A stretch of DNA of 64,000 bases from Emiliania huxleyi CCMP1516 (Eukaryota > Haptophyta > Isochrysidales > Noelaerhabdaceae). The translations under genes were made by a program, and so were the position numbers. The notes under the pieces were generated by a model, which did not search any database, had not been told where the DNA came from, and saw nothing but the letters and a program-made list of their open reading frames with translations. The DNA lies in NCBI RefSeq assembly GCF_000372725.1, contig NW_005201192.1, positions 622,378 through 686,377 of the forward strand, given 5' to 3'. Position 1 is the first letter of the stretch; every line of letters begins with the position of its first letter. This document shows, piece by piece, positions 19,794 to 30,589 of the stretch.

Positions 19794-20495
19794 ACCCATT
19801 CCCATCACCATCTCACATACCTTCATACCTTCATTATGGCGCTCGAGACCTCCTCTCGCTGCGCCTACTCGCTGCCTCGAGGGAGGAGGGGAAGACGTCA
19901 GGCAGCTCTCACTCCTGTGATGAGCGCTTGAACCGAGGCCCCTCCTCGAAAGGCAAGTATTAGCCTCACGAAACCGAGACCCCTCCCCCCCACCCCGATC
20001 CCCCCACCCCCTTGCTCCCCTCCCCCCCTCGGGAAGGCCGAAGAGAGGCGCCCGTGGGGACCCCGCAATTCCCTTCCCCCCTCGGAGGGCCGGACTGAGG
20101 CGTCGAGGGCCCCGCTCTTTCCTTCGCATAGCGGCCACTCTTCGGATCGCTGGTCGAGCGACCCGGGGGATGCCCCGCGCGCCTGACCCAGGCGCGAAAA
20201 CGAATCTGCGAGGCGTGGCCGCTCATGCGGCCCGATGGAGAGGAGCGGGGCAGACTACGGGGATCGGCTTCTTACAAAGCCCTTCCCTGCAGCGAGCCCC
20301 CCTCCAACCCACCCGCGCTAGGTCTCGGGGGACGCAGGGGTGGGTCACACCCGACGACCTCGGGAACTAGCCGGGGCAGTCGGAGAAGGGGCAACTCCGT
20401 GCACTGACGGTCGGCCGTCAGAAAACACGCCTCCGTGGCTCGGGTTACACCAATCCTCGCTACCCAACGCGGCCAAAGGATATCCACCTCGGAGA

Positions 20496-20500
<5 letters not shown>

Positions 20501-20580
<80 letters not shown>
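20501..20580. repeat. (GA)n microsatellite
   Basis: About 80 bp of GAGAGA with one GGAGAG interruption. Confidence 0.95.
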
Positions 20581-20588
<8 letters not shown>

Positions 20589-20630
20589 AGAGAGCGAGAG
20601 ATCGCCTTGAGCACGGGACCTGAAAGAATG

Positions 20631-20990
20631 GGACCCGAGCGGCGCCCGGCGCGGTTAGGTAGGGCGGGAAGCCGCTTTCGGCAGAAAAGAGGAAACTTGA
20701 CTCACATCCAGGGCCGGGGAGCTAAGAAGCGCACCCAGCGGGCCGGACGGATGATCGGTCGGGATCGGGCTACGGGCTAGAGAGCCCTGACCCCTACCTA
20801 GGGGGGGAGGGTGTGCGTTCGCAGGGAGAGGGCCGCAAAGTAAACACGGGTCTCCGAGGGTTAGCTCCGCGCTCCAGGTTTCCCCTAGCAGCAGAACGCC
20901 CCCTCTACTCGGAGCTAGTAAACACTCGACCCGAGCGGCGCCCGGCGCGGTAGGGCGGGAATTCGCTTTCGACAAAAAGAGAAAGCGCAG
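20631..20990 (+). repeat. repeat D, copy 1, directly upstream of primase
   Basis: The CAGGGCCGGGGAGCT to GCCCCCTCTACTCGGAGCTA segment (about 20709-20917) recurs at 56687-56880 upstream of the Sec63-like gene, in the same orientation relative to the gene. A block beginning GACCCGAGCGGCGCCCGGCG occurs on both sides of it here (20631-20694 and 20930-20986), like terminal direct repeats. Confidence 0.85.
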
Positions 20991-21018
20991 GTTGGACTCC
21001 CGCCAAGATCTCTCAACG

Positions 21019-22695
21019 ATGTCGGCGCCGCCCTCCGGCTCTGGCTCCCAGCCGCCGCCAGCGCCGGCCAGCGAGAACTTCAGCCCGGAGCTGCTGCGCA
21101 TGTACTACGACCGCGTCTTCCCGGCGGCCGCCATGTGCCGGTGGCTCGGCTACGGCACGGCGCAGCTGGCCGACACGGGCGCGCGGCTTCTGCAGCGGCG
21201 CGAGTTCTCCTTCACAACGGGCGACGACGTGTACATCCGGTACCTGTCGTACGAGAACGAGGCCGGCCTCAAGAAGGACCTGCTCGCCAAGCTGCCACAC
21301 AAGATTGACATCGGAGCCATCTTTTCGTGCGTCCCGCCGCCGCCGCCCGCCCGCACGGCCAACACACCGCCGCCGGACGCCGCCGCCGCTGCCACCGCAT
21401 GACCGTGGCTGGCCGCACGCCTCCCAGCTCCGCACGCCCCCACCCCGCCCGACCACGCCCCTGCCCCCACCCAGCCTCCCCTCCCCTCCTGCAGCGCGCC
21501 GCCGTCGGACCACAAGAAGTACAAGCTCTTCGAGCCGAAGCAGCGCGAGCTGATCATCGACATTGACCTGACCGACTACGACTTCCTCGAGGTCGACGTC
21601 AAGCGGCTCGAGACGTGCGACCGCTGCTGGCCGCTCATGGCGCTCGCGATGCGTGTGCTGGAGCGCGCGCTGCGAGAGGACTTTGGGCGCGGGCCTCGGC
21701 TCTGGCGGGGGAGGGCGGCGGCAGGGCGCGCGGGCTCAGGGCGTCGGCGGTGCCGCTCTAGGTTTGAGCACATCCTCTGCGTCTACTCTGGCCGCCGCGG
21801 CATCCACTTGTGGGTGTGCGACGCGCGCGCGCGGCGGATGTCCAACGAGGCGCCGCCTCGCCGACGAGGGTCCGGCGGAGCCCTTCCATGAAGTGTCTCG
21901 GATCCTTCCAGGTGCGCGGCGCCGTCGCCGACTACCTCGGCCCCGTCCTCGCGCCGGCTACCGGGCGGCTTGCGATCCGCACTCCGATGCACCCGTCGCT
22001 GGCGCGCGCGTACAAGGACGAGCTCGAGCCGTTCTTCCACTCGCACATGCTCACGGGCGAGGCGGCGGGCGGGTTCGGGATTCTCGACACGGCAGAGAGG
22101 CGCGCGGCGCGGGCGGAGGGGGGCGAGAAGGGGAGGGGGTGACGGCCCGGCTCACCTAGTGTGTGGTGGCGCGTCTCGCAGGCAGAAGAAGCTGCTCGCG
22201 ATGCTCGAGAACGAGCAGATCGCGGAGCAGCTGCTCGACGCCTTCGAAAAGCGGCCGGCGATGAGCGGCGCCGAGCGGTGGAAGAGGATCAAAAGCGAGT
22301 GCAAGACGCCAAAGCTCGCCGCGGTCCTCACGGAGGTGGTCTTCACGTACACGTACCCCCGCCTCGACGTCAACGTGTCCAAGGGCATGAACCACCTGCT
22401 CAAGTCGCCGTGGTGCGTCCACCCGAAGACCGGCCGCGTCTGCGTGCCGGTCAACGTGAGCGAGTGTGAGGAGTTCGACCCGAGCTCTGTCCCGACCCTC
22501 AAGACGATCGCGGACGACCTCGACGCGGGAGGCGCCTCGCTCAAGGACGGGAGGGACATCTCGCGCACCCGCCTCGCGCCCTTCGAGGCCGCCTTCGACG
22601 CCTTCCTCGCAAAGTGCGAGAACGCGATCCGCGGGGAGCGCGCGCGAGAGAAGGCGGCGGCGCCCCTCGCGAGCTCCGGCGCCGAGCTCTTCTGA
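21019..22695 (+). CDS. PRIM1: DNA primase small (catalytic) subunit
   Basis: Synthesises RNA primers for DNA polymerase alpha. The first exon (ATG 21019) has ENFSPELLRMYYDRVFP and RREFSFTTGDDVYIRYLSY. The catalytic DxD is in LIIDIDLTDYDF. YSGRRGIHLWVCDARA and LLKSPWCVHPKTGRVCVPV are diagnostic blocks. Introns are 21327-21494 (GT-AG) and 21687-21761, 21850-21911 and 22100-22181 (all GC-AG). Each splice restores family sequence, for example EDFG/FEHILCVYSG and DTAE/RQKKLLAM. The C terminus reaches a stop at 22693-22695 after an Ala-rich tail. The upstream region is repeat D. Confidence 0.95.
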
Positions 22696-23759
22696 AGCCG
22701 GCCCCGAGCCGTCCCGCTCTCTCGCCCACAGCGGCTCTTGCACAAGCCATCCCCTCCCCCACCCTCGCCGGGTGAGCGAGGGTGGCCAGGCGCCGGGCGC
22801 GGTGCAGCGCTGTAGAGGTGCTACAGTCGGCAGTGCGTCAGCACAAAATAGAGCGCGCATGGCATGCACACAATAATTTATGTACGTCTAACCCACTATC
22901 TAGATATGTAAAGTACCACGCCCAAAATAAGAGCACGGACACGCCTCACGCGTGACCAGCGCTCGGCCGCTCGCGTTTTATATCAATATCATCAATATTT
23001 GCTATTTCATCATTCATGACGCGCACACTTCACACAGAGACAGGAATGTGTCAATCACTCGGGGCTAGATCGATTTACCCATCTCACTGTAGAGTAGAGT
23101 GACACCCAGCGAGGGGCAGACCTCTCGATGATGGGGGGCGAGCATGGCGCGCCAGCCAGGCGAGTTATTCACACGAGCACACCGTCCCAGGATATCAAAC
23201 GCGCCATTAGCGCGCCAGCACGACTTATACGTCAATTACGCCACCCACGATAACACTATCGATGTTTGTGAGTGTTCCGACGGGCGGCAGGAGGATGTAC
23301 GAAGAGATTAGGAGCAGCAGGGACCCGAGGGACCATGTGGAAGACGGCTAGGGCTAGTCCCCCATCGTGAGGACGACCCCGGCTACTCGAGTAGCCGCCG
23401 ACCACACCCACAAAGAACCCTGCACAAAGATCGCACGGGCGGGGACCTGTTCCTTTTTACCCATCTCACAGTAGAGAGGTGTCCGTTAAGCGTTATTATT
23501 CTTCTCGCTCGTGCGTCCTTGCAACTTGTGCTGACCTCCCTTTCTCCTCTCCTATGCCACGTGGCTGTGTGTGTTTGGGTTTCTATGTTTGCGATTGGAA
23601 TTTGGATTTTCTACTGCACTTAATTTATTTATTTATTTACGACCTCGCTACCCCACCCCGACACCCGTGCGTGTCACACTAAGAGGTGTCCGTATTTATT
23701 TAATTAGATCGACAATCGACCCCGCTACGGCATGTCATCCGCGATCGCTCATTCCGGCG
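22696..23759. other. intergenic, about 1 kb
   Basis: AT-richer than the genes, with several short AT blocks (about 22975-23010 and 23620-23700). The 36-bp repeat partner is at 23439-23474. No gene, RNA or promoter motif that I can support. Confidence 0.5.
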
Positions 23760-25391
23760 TTAATCGTCTGCGTCGCCGTCGGTGACGCTGACGGTATTAG
23801 ACCGTGTTAGCAGCGCCGCATTCAAGCGCGCTGTCTCGAGCGCACCCTCGAAGCGGGAAAAGGTGAAGGCCGTCGCGTACACGGACGGCAGCTCGTACAT
23901 GTCCGCCTCGCCGTCGATGGCACCCTCCGCCATAGCGCGGGTCGTGATCTGACCCTCCTCTGGGTACTCGTCCAATCTACCCACCCGCTCCTTCGGCGAA
24001 GAGAAGGACTGGCCCACGATACCGTGCGGTAAGCACCTCGCCGCCGCGTCGCCCTCCGCTCTAAAGCTGACGTCGAGCCGGTGGGCTGGTCCAGAGAGAC
24101 GCTGGTACACGTGATTGCCGCGCACCGTGACGGTCCAGTTTCTCAGCGCGAACACGGCGTGCGACGACTGCGTCCGGATGGAGAGCTCCTCACACTGCCT
24201 GGCGCTCTTCCTGCCGAGAATAAAGTGTTGGCCGCCGCACGTCCCGTTCACAATCTTCCAGCCCCAGTTCTGACCGTTCAGCTCGGAAGCCCAGAAGGAG
24301 GCCATGGCCCACTTGCGCTTGGCGCCGCCGACGCGAGCGACTACGTGCACCTCGGTGAGGAAGGAGCCATTCACCTTGAGCTTGCCACCGTTTAGCAGAA
24401 AGCTGGAGTCCTCCGTTTTCACGTTGACCGCAAGGTTGGGCGCCGAGAGGAAGGCGTAAATGATGCCATCGTGGCCACGGAAGTCGGCAGACCCGCCATG
24501 TGCGAAGTGGAGGTGCGGGTCCTGGTGTCCACCGCCGTCGAGCCCTCCAGAGGATGTCCGTGTCATGCTCATGGGCGGTTTGGGGCTAGGTGGCGGCGGG
24601 GACGAAACTGCTGGAGGAGGGCGCGATCGCTGGACGGCTAGGTGCGCGAAGAGGGGGTCGATGGATTCACCCGCCGCTATCTCCCGCGGGCGTGCTGGGC
24701 TGGGCGGCGGCGGCCAGAGCTCCTTGGTCTCATAGACGATATTAATCTCCTCGAGATTGATGATTCGGAACTCGTTCTCATCGTCTGAGAGGAGAGTAAT
24801 GGTGACATACTCCCCTCTTGTCGTCTCGCACTGGCCAGGGTAGACCCCCTCCTGCAGCACGCCCCCCAAGACGACGTTCGCCCGCCTGCACTCGTCATAC
24901 TCGCGGCAGTTGTCGAAGCAGAGGAAGGCGTCGGGCGGCATGGCCCCCCTGCTGAGCCGGTCCGAGTATGACTCGTTGGAGACGAACACCTTGAGCCCGC
25001 CCGCCAGCCGGAAGTAACCGGGGCCCGCTGCGTGGTTGAAAAAGAAGATGCTCGTGATTTTCTTCCCCGGCGTGACTTTGAGTTGGATCCACGGGTTCCT
25101 CGAGCCGCATGGCTGGAAGCCTCGCATATCTGGCAAGCCCACGTTGCACACAGTGTCGGGGGTGTCAGGCCCATATGGCGCAGGACCAAGAATGTCGGTC
25201 TGGCACAGTTGGTCAGAACGGATTGTGATGGCGCTGGCCCCAGATCCCATGGTCCGCTCGCCGTCGATGCAGTTCGAGGCTGCGCGGTTCTTGTAGGTGC
25301 TGCTCATGACGGCAGAGATGATGTCCTCCCGGCCGAGGACAGCAGTACTGTCCACGGCGAAAAGGGAGAGGAGGAGGAGGAGGCTCTTCAT
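23760..25391 (-). CDS. secreted two-domain protein of a marine-algal expanded type
   Basis: The start at 25391 opens MKSLLLLLSLFAVDSTAVLG, a clear signal peptide. The N-terminal half looks like a discoidin/F5-8C-type carbohydrate-binding fold (SNCIDGERT, NPWIQLKVTPGKKITSIFFF, LKVFVSNE) with many cysteines. A Pro-rich linker follows. The C-terminal half begins DPHLHFAHGGSADFRGHDG and runs YAFLSAPNLAVNVKTEDS, EVHVVARVGGAKRKWAMASF, GNHVYQRLSGPAHRLDVSF and LPHGIVGQSFSS. I associate this domain with large families in marine algae, where function is not established. Extracellular or cell-surface location is inferred. There are no introns and 543 residues. Confidence 0.8.
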   Translation of the reverse strand: MKSLLLLLSLFAVDSTAVLGREDIISAVMSSTYKNRAASNCIDGERTMGSGASAITIRSDQLCQTDILGPAPYGPDTPDTVCNVGLPDMRGFQPCGSRNPWIQLKVTPGKKITSIFFFNHAAGPGYFRLAGGLKVFVSNESYSDRLSRGAMPPDAFLCFDNCREYDECRRANVVLGGVLQEGVYPGQCETTRGEYVTITLLSDDENEFRIINLEEINIVYETKELWPPPPSPARPREIAAGESIDPLFAHLAVQRSRPPPAVSSPPPPSPKPPMSMTRTSSGGLDGGGHQDPHLHFAHGGSADFRGHDGIIYAFLSAPNLAVNVKTEDSSFLLNGGKLKVNGSFLTEVHVVARVGGAKRKWAMASFWASELNGQNWGWKIVNGTCGGQHFILGRKSARQCEELSIRTQSSHAVFALRNWTVTVRGNHVYQRLSGPAHRLDVSFRAEGDAAARCLPHGIVGQSFSSPKERVGRLDEYPEEGQITTRAMAEGAIDGEADMYELPSVYATAFTFSRFEGALETARLNAALLTRSNTVSVTDGDADD

Positions 25392-26124
25392 GGGCCACCC
25401 CTGGCGCGAAAAGCTCCTATTCGATGCGTCGATCCCCCGAAGCACCGGAGGCCACCGCGACGGCGCGTTTCGTTCCAAACTTGGCCCGGGGAGGCTGTGT
25501 GGCAGGCTGTCGCTCGCCTGTCATCGCTTCGGAACCGCCCTTTCTTCCTTTTGTGCTCGCCCTGATGAAATATCACGTCGGATTCACTCGACGCTATGAC
25601 GGCGGCGGCACGCACACGAGCTGCGGGCAGCGCTGCGTGCGGCCGTCCGTGCCGCCGGCCGTCATACACAGCGGCGAGGCGCGGGACCGTCTGTGACGAA
25701 GTGGGTCGCGTCCCTCGATTTCCTCAACTCACGGCCCACACCCTCTACAACTTACAGGACACGAGATCGGCAAAAATCTTTACTAGAGGCCGGCGCGCAT
25801 GGCCGGACGCGGGACCATCATCACATCATGGTGTGGAGGGGGGGCTAGACCCCGAAAAGAAGGGGCTCCAGAGCACTGTATGTGTCGACAGTGCGTCTGT
25901 GCGTGTGATCCGACCAAACGGCACATAAAAACCGCGCGCCCCCCGCGAGTGTTTAGCTATAGCTCTGGGGGGGCGCGGGGGCCCTAGCGGGTATCCATGC
26001 GGGGGGGAGACGGGGTCCGATGGCCCGCCGCAGGCGCCGATTTTTGGTTTTTTTGAGCGATTTTTTTACTTGTTTATTTGGCGAACTTGCGGCCATGCCA
26101 TCAATGCTATCACGCCTTGCGACA
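25392..26124. other. intergenic
   Basis: Upstream region of the secreted-protein gene. It contains GTGAGTCC...CGCGGGACCGTCTGTGACGAAGTGGGTCG-type sequence resembling 8045-8110 in reverse, suggesting another dispersed repeat. No gene is seen. Confidence 0.45.
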
Positions 26125-26615
26125 GCCTGTCGGCGCTGCTGACCGTGCCATGCTGCACAATTGATCACATGCATAGCTCGCGGCCTTAGTATCAAGCATT
26201 CAGTGACGACCTGATCGTACGGCCAGTAGGAAGGTGTCCTTCCAACGTGTGCACGCTTCTGACGCAATGCGCGTCGCCTCGGATTGGCTGCTGGCACTCT
26301 CGAGGCTATGCCTACGCAGCCTCGCGCGCATGGGCAGTCAAGAGGGACCACGCACCTTCTCAGGACAGCGCCGGTGCCTCTCTCTGGACCGGCAAACTTG
26401 GTGGTCTCGTGTCACCAATGTGGGACCAGTGCGGCATCGCGCCATCGACAGCTCTGAACTGCGCCTCACCACTGACCGGGAAGGCCGCCAAGGGGCCAGC
26501 ACAGGTCGCACATTGTGGCAGCAGTCAGCTGTGCATGTCTGATAGCTAGAGCAGCAGCGTCAGGGTCGCAGGGTCGGATCGTGTCAAGCCTCTCGCCCGG
26601 CCGGCCGCGTGCAGA
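26125..26615. repeat. dispersed repeat family C, copy 1
   Basis: Near-identical to 50768-51218 and, over its first 200 bp, to 49215-49440. It includes CATAGCTCGCGGCC, CGACCTGATCGTACGGCCAG and, near the end, GGGTCGGATCGTGTCAAGCC. No conserved open frame. Confidence 0.9.
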
Positions 26616-27290
26616 CGTCGGCCTGTCTGCTGTCTGGAGTGATCTGTCGGCGGTCAGTACGACCGATCAGGTTGGAGGTTTCTGATGGTTGGAGTTCTAT
26701 CTGTATGTACTCCTCGAGATCTCTCCAAATCTGCCCTCTACTCAACCGTACTCATTCGGGAAGTCGGTGCTAGTGGAGACTAGTGGAGCCGGAGCCCCGT
26801 TTCCGCACTGCTGCTGCGCGGCGCACGGTGTGGGCCGGGGGCCCCCGCGCCACCCCAGAGGTGTTCCCGGGCATTCACACTATATTTCGGAGATAATTGG
26901 GCGATTATATCCATAAGGGATTTCATCCCTTTTTGGTTTGGAGATTCGTGTTTCGGTTTCGGTTTTGGGTAAACGTATACAGCACTCTTCAACTTCGTCG
27001 CGATGTGGCCCCTGTCTTTGCTCCTGCTCCTATGCGAGAGCTATGGCGGGACCGCTATCGATCAGGTCGGAGTTTTCTGATGGTTGGAGGGGGTCTATCT
27101 GTGTGTACTCCTTGAGATCTTTCCAAATCTGCCCTCTCTACTTATAATCGTACTTAATCGGGAAGTTGGTGCTCTGAGCGACTCTGAGCGCCGGAGCCCC
27201 GTTTTTGTTCTTTTTCCGGTAAGCGGTATTTCCGCACTGCTGCGCGGCGCACGGTGCCTCCGGGGGCCCCCGCGCCCCCCCAGAGAGCTA
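26616..27290. repeat. families B-A-B: repeat B twice with family A between
   Basis: Family B (CGACCGATCAGGTT ... CTCCAAATCTGCC ... GCCCCGTTTCCGCACTGC) occupies 26640-26862 and again about 27057-27290. The complete family-A unit, starting TGTTCCCGGGCATTCACACT, sits between them (26863-27056). Family B also follows family C at 51219-51465, so C then B is one composite element. Confidence 0.8.
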
Positions 27291-27446
27291 TAGGCCAGCT
27301 TTTCGCCGCTTCGGGCTTCGGCGCGCCGCGCGCGCGCGTCTCCGCGCCACTTCGCGCGCGGGGGGCGAGGCATCGCGCGGGAGGTACAACACCGACTGTT
27401 AATAACAGTGTTAAGAAAACGCCTCACCCGTGTACACTCTAGATGC

Positions 27447-29036
27447 TCATGGATAGCAGAGACAGCCCAGCGCCTCGGGTTGGGACGGCGCGCCGGCGCG
27501 CTGGAGCCACACATGAAAGGAGTACCGCGGCTGTTCGTCGGCGGACCGAGCCTCTGCCTCCACCACGAGCGTGTCGCCGACGGCGACCTCGGCGGGCTGG
27601 GGCAGCGGCAGCAGCACGGTGGGCCAGTGCGAGCCCTCGTCTGCCGAGCTCACGCGCGGGGCGGCGCCCTCTGCTAGTGGAGGGAATGCGACCTCGATGT
27701 GTAGCGCCAGTCCTCGCAACGAGTCGGCCCTGGCCAGCCCGAAGGAGATCCGGGAGTGCTGCGGCTCCGCGAGCCGGCCAGCGGTGGCGGACCCGAAGTC
27801 GAGCTGCTCGAACGGCTGCGCTGGCGCCAGGGTCGCCTCGCGCGGGAAGCGAGGCAGCTTGAGCGCGGCCCCGGGGGGAGGGGAGAGGACCGGGTTCGGC
27901 AGCGAGGCCCAGTACTCGCCAGAGGGCCAGCTGCAGGGCGCACACAGCGATCTGGCCGAGGCCGGGACGGCCACAGCGCCGGGCGCCAGCAGCCGCGCGT
28001 GCGCGTCCGCCACACATCGTGCGGCGCCCTCGCAGCCAGCGACCTCGCCGAGGATCTCGTGGACGAGCAGGCTCGGCGGCTCAGGCAGGGCGGGCTGCTC
28101 CGTCGAGTAGCCCTCGAGCACCTCGATGACCTGCTGCAGGCCCAGCTCCGCCACCGTCCGCCTCGCCGCCTCGCACGCCTCTGCATTCGACTCGAGCGCG
28201 TAAACGCGCGAGGCTCCCGCTCGGGCGGCCATCACCGCGAGAAGCGCGAGGCCGCCTGTGCCGAGGTCGAGCACGACTCGGCCGGCAGCGAGATGGCGGA
28301 GCGCGTCCTCGTACGCGGAGGTGCGCTGTGCATCGTCCCTCATCTCCGCGTATAGCCGCTCCGTGTAGCGCTCGCACAGACCGCGCGGTGTGGCGGTCAT
28401 GAGACGACGAGCCGCACGCACAGTCGGCCGTATGAGCAGTGTACCTGTGGCGTCGATGGTCACGAACTGGCGCAACGACCCGCTGCGCTCGATCTGGGTT
28501 CCGGCTCTTAGGACAGATCGGGGGCCCTCGCCGGCTGGCCCCTCTGCGGCGGCCGCCGAGACGGAGATGTGCTTCGAGAGCTCGCCGATCAGGTAGAGCC
28601 GGTCGACGGCCGCTTCGTCGATGACGCCCATCGAGTTGAGCACGAAGTAGCTCGAGAGCAGCAGCGAGAGCGCAAAGACCTGCGCGTCGTACGCCTCGTC
28701 CTGCTCCATCGACGCGAGGCCCTCTGTATCGAGCAGCACGAGAGAGCCGCGCCTGCACTGGCCTGCGTCGCCGTCGGGCACGCACACGTCGATGCCGCGC
28801 GTGCACGACTCGGTCGTCGAGCCGACGCGGAAGCCCGCCTTCGCGCGCGCCGCCGTGTTGCCGGCCAGGGTGTTCAGGAAGAAGCTCTTTCCGGTCCGGT
28901 AGAGCCCGGCGACAGCGACGACAACAATTGGGGCCTCGATCCGCTGCAGCAGCTGCGCGCCCTCCGGCTGGATCTCCCACTTGCCCGCCTCGCCGAGTCG
29001 GACGAAGGGCGCGGCGCTCGCGCTACCGCCGCTCAT
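27447..29036 (-). CDS. GBP/atlastin-type GTPase domain fused to a PRMT-like methyltransferase
   Basis: One open frame of 529 residues. Residues about 30-150 are a guanylate-binding-protein G domain: P-loop GLYRTGKSFF, switch-I RVGSTTESCTRGI and G3 LVLLDTEG, then the helix region VDRLYLIGELSKHI. The expected G4 RD motif and the helical C-terminal half of GBPs are absent. From about residue 215 the protein reads as an arginine methyltransferase. It has YAEMRDDAQRTSAYEDALRH, motif I VVLDLGTGGLALLAVMAARAGA, acidic YALESN, and LLVHEILGE in place of the double-E loop, then a beta-barrel-like C terminus. Either it is a true fusion, or two neighbouring genes are joined by an unseen intron or an assembly fault. 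Confidence 0.75.
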   Translation of the reverse strand: MSGGSASAAPFVRLGEAGKWEIQPEGAQLLQRIEAPIVVVAVAGLYRTGKSFFLNTLAGNTAARAKAGFRVGSTTESCTRGIDVCVPDGDAGQCRRGSLVLLDTEGLASMEQDEAYDAQVFALSLLLSSYFVLNSMGVIDEAAVDRLYLIGELSKHISVSAAAAEGPAGEGPRSVLRAGTQIERSGSLRQFVTIDATGTLLIRPTVRAARRLMTATPRGLCERYTERLYAEMRDDAQRTSAYEDALRHLAAGRVVLDLGTGGLALLAVMAARAGASRVYALESNAEACEAARRTVAELGLQQVIEVLEGYSTEQPALPEPPSLLVHEILGEVAGCEGAARCVADAHARLLAPGAVAVPASARSLCAPCSWPSGEYWASLPNPVLSPPPGAALKLPRFPREATLAPAQPFEQLDFGSATAGRLAEPQHSRISFGLARADSLRGLALHIEVAFPPLAEGAAPRVSSADEGSHWPTVLLPLPQPAEVAVGDTLVVEAEARSADEQPRYSFHVWLQRAGAPSQPEALGCLCYP

Positions 29037-30589
29037 GTTTAGGCTGGATCGCAGGCTCGGGGGGCGCCGCGGGCGCGGTTTCCCTTCGACCCTTCTTGAC
29101 CCTTCTTTTTGACTGCCTCTTCGGAAGATAATACGAGTCGTATAAGGGGCTAGCAGCCATTGTGCTCAGAGGCGGCGCCGCCTCGCAAGCGGAGCGCGAG
29201 GTGGAGCACGCGCTGGTACACACTCTGCGCCACCGACTGCGCCACCGACCCTGCGCCCGCGCTGCCCGCGCGTCCCCTCGATGGCCGCCTCGAGGCCGCG
29301 CTCGCCACCGTCTCCGCCGCCTCCGCCGCCCGCGCCGCCTGCCTGGTGCTCGTGGCCCCGCACTTGCCCTAGCCCGAGAGGGGAGCTTCCGAGACCCACT
29401 ACATGACCACGCACACATCATCCCGCGGCCTGGTGGTCGGCGGGATTTGTTGGGAGTGTGAATACCCCACTCGTGTATATAGAGAGATGTCCCTGTTGAG
29501 TGCGTCTCCCAGTGCACGAGCACTTCCAACCGCGCCCGCTCGAACACTCCCTGCGCGGCTCGCGGCACCAGCGACGTGCCAGCGCCGAGCGCGTTCAGCG
29601 ATCTGCCAGCGTACTCCTTCGCACGTTGCCCGCGGCGCGCCGCCTCGCGCCCCTCACTGTCCGCGTCACGCAGCTGCTCCTTCTCGCCATCGCAGTTCCA
29701 GCGCCTCGTCGCCCGTGCATCGTTCCGCGTCTCGCGCCGGCAGTAGATGCACTGCCAGTGAGTGAGGCGCCGATCCATCCGCCTCGTCTTGTTTGCTCGC
29801 GTCGGCCCGACGTCGCCTCTGCGCTCATCTTGTGTGATCGCGCCTTCGCCGGCCTCCCGAACGATGCATGCAGGCAACGGTTGTGTCCCGCCACCGAACT
29901 CCCTGCCGATCCCGTGGAGCTGCCCCATCGGCTGCAACGGCCCGGTGTACATCACCACGTCGCCGACCGGCGCGGACAGCGGCTGCAGTATTGCCACCGG
30001 CGTGATCGTTCCTCGCGAAGTCGTCGACAGCCGAGGTCTCGCGAGCCACTCGTCGGTTCCCTGCGGGAGCCGCTCCTCGATTCGTTGCGTCTCCGCTCGG
30101 TCGTCCATCGCCGCCAGCCACCCTCGGGTCGCGTTCGGTCGCCAGCTCTCCAGCTCGTCGTTTGGTCACCGAGGAGAGGGAACGAAAGCACACCTCAAAC
30201 TGCAGGACGTGCATCCTGGACGCATCCCTCCTTGTCCCACTTATCGAATTTGTGCAGGCGAGAGTACCCGTCCGAATTCCGGCGTTTTTCATAATTCTCA
30301 CCCTACTATACTACAAGTACCCCATATTTTCGTCTTTTTTCGCTTCGCTGCGCGTCCTGGGGATAGGTAGGTAGGTAGGGCGTTTTGGCGCGAGTCATGG
30401 TCAACAGACCCCCTATCTGGCAAGGAGCCGGAACCCTGCCGCGCCGCGAAAAAAGAAATTACGCGGGCGCGCGCACGCACTGGCACCAACTCTAACACAG
30501 GTACACCAAAAAATTTTAGTCACGCACTATTGTAGGCACGGGCCGCGCGCGCGCAGTGGCACTAAAAAAATTGAGATAGAACGAACGAC
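29037..30589. other. long spacer with weak frames only
   Basis: Contains an uncertain minus-strand frame (see next entry). A low-GC stretch at about 30280-30590 has GTAGGTAGGTAGG and TTTTTTCG runs. No recognised gene. Confidence 0.4.
29400..30301 (-). CDS. uncertain hypothetical ORF region
   Basis: Two minus-strand frames run through here. One contains PVGDVVMYTGPLQPMGQLHG and a short Cys cluster, WQCIYCRRETRND. Codon use is mixed rather than GC-saturated, which favours a transposon-derived gene over a chance shadow. But no domain is recognised and no splice pattern is clear. Treat as low-confidence. Confidence 0.2.

Larger units (their letters stand above)
19324..21018. other. long non-coding region upstream of primase, repeat-rich
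   Basis: Contains a T1-end-like fragment (19443-19482), (GA)n runs (about 19601-19658 and 20501-20580), a (CGCC)n run (about 19690-19793) and the promoter-proximal repeat D (20631-20990). Between 19930 and 20490 is a unique GC-rich stretch that I cannot assign. It does not read as a gene. Confidence 0.6.

Noticed and set aside
19930-20490. Possible ribosomal RNA or tRNA sequence upstream of primase
   Set aside because: The region is GC-rich and structured-looking, but I could not match any conserved rRNA core or a cloverleaf, so no RNA gene is called.
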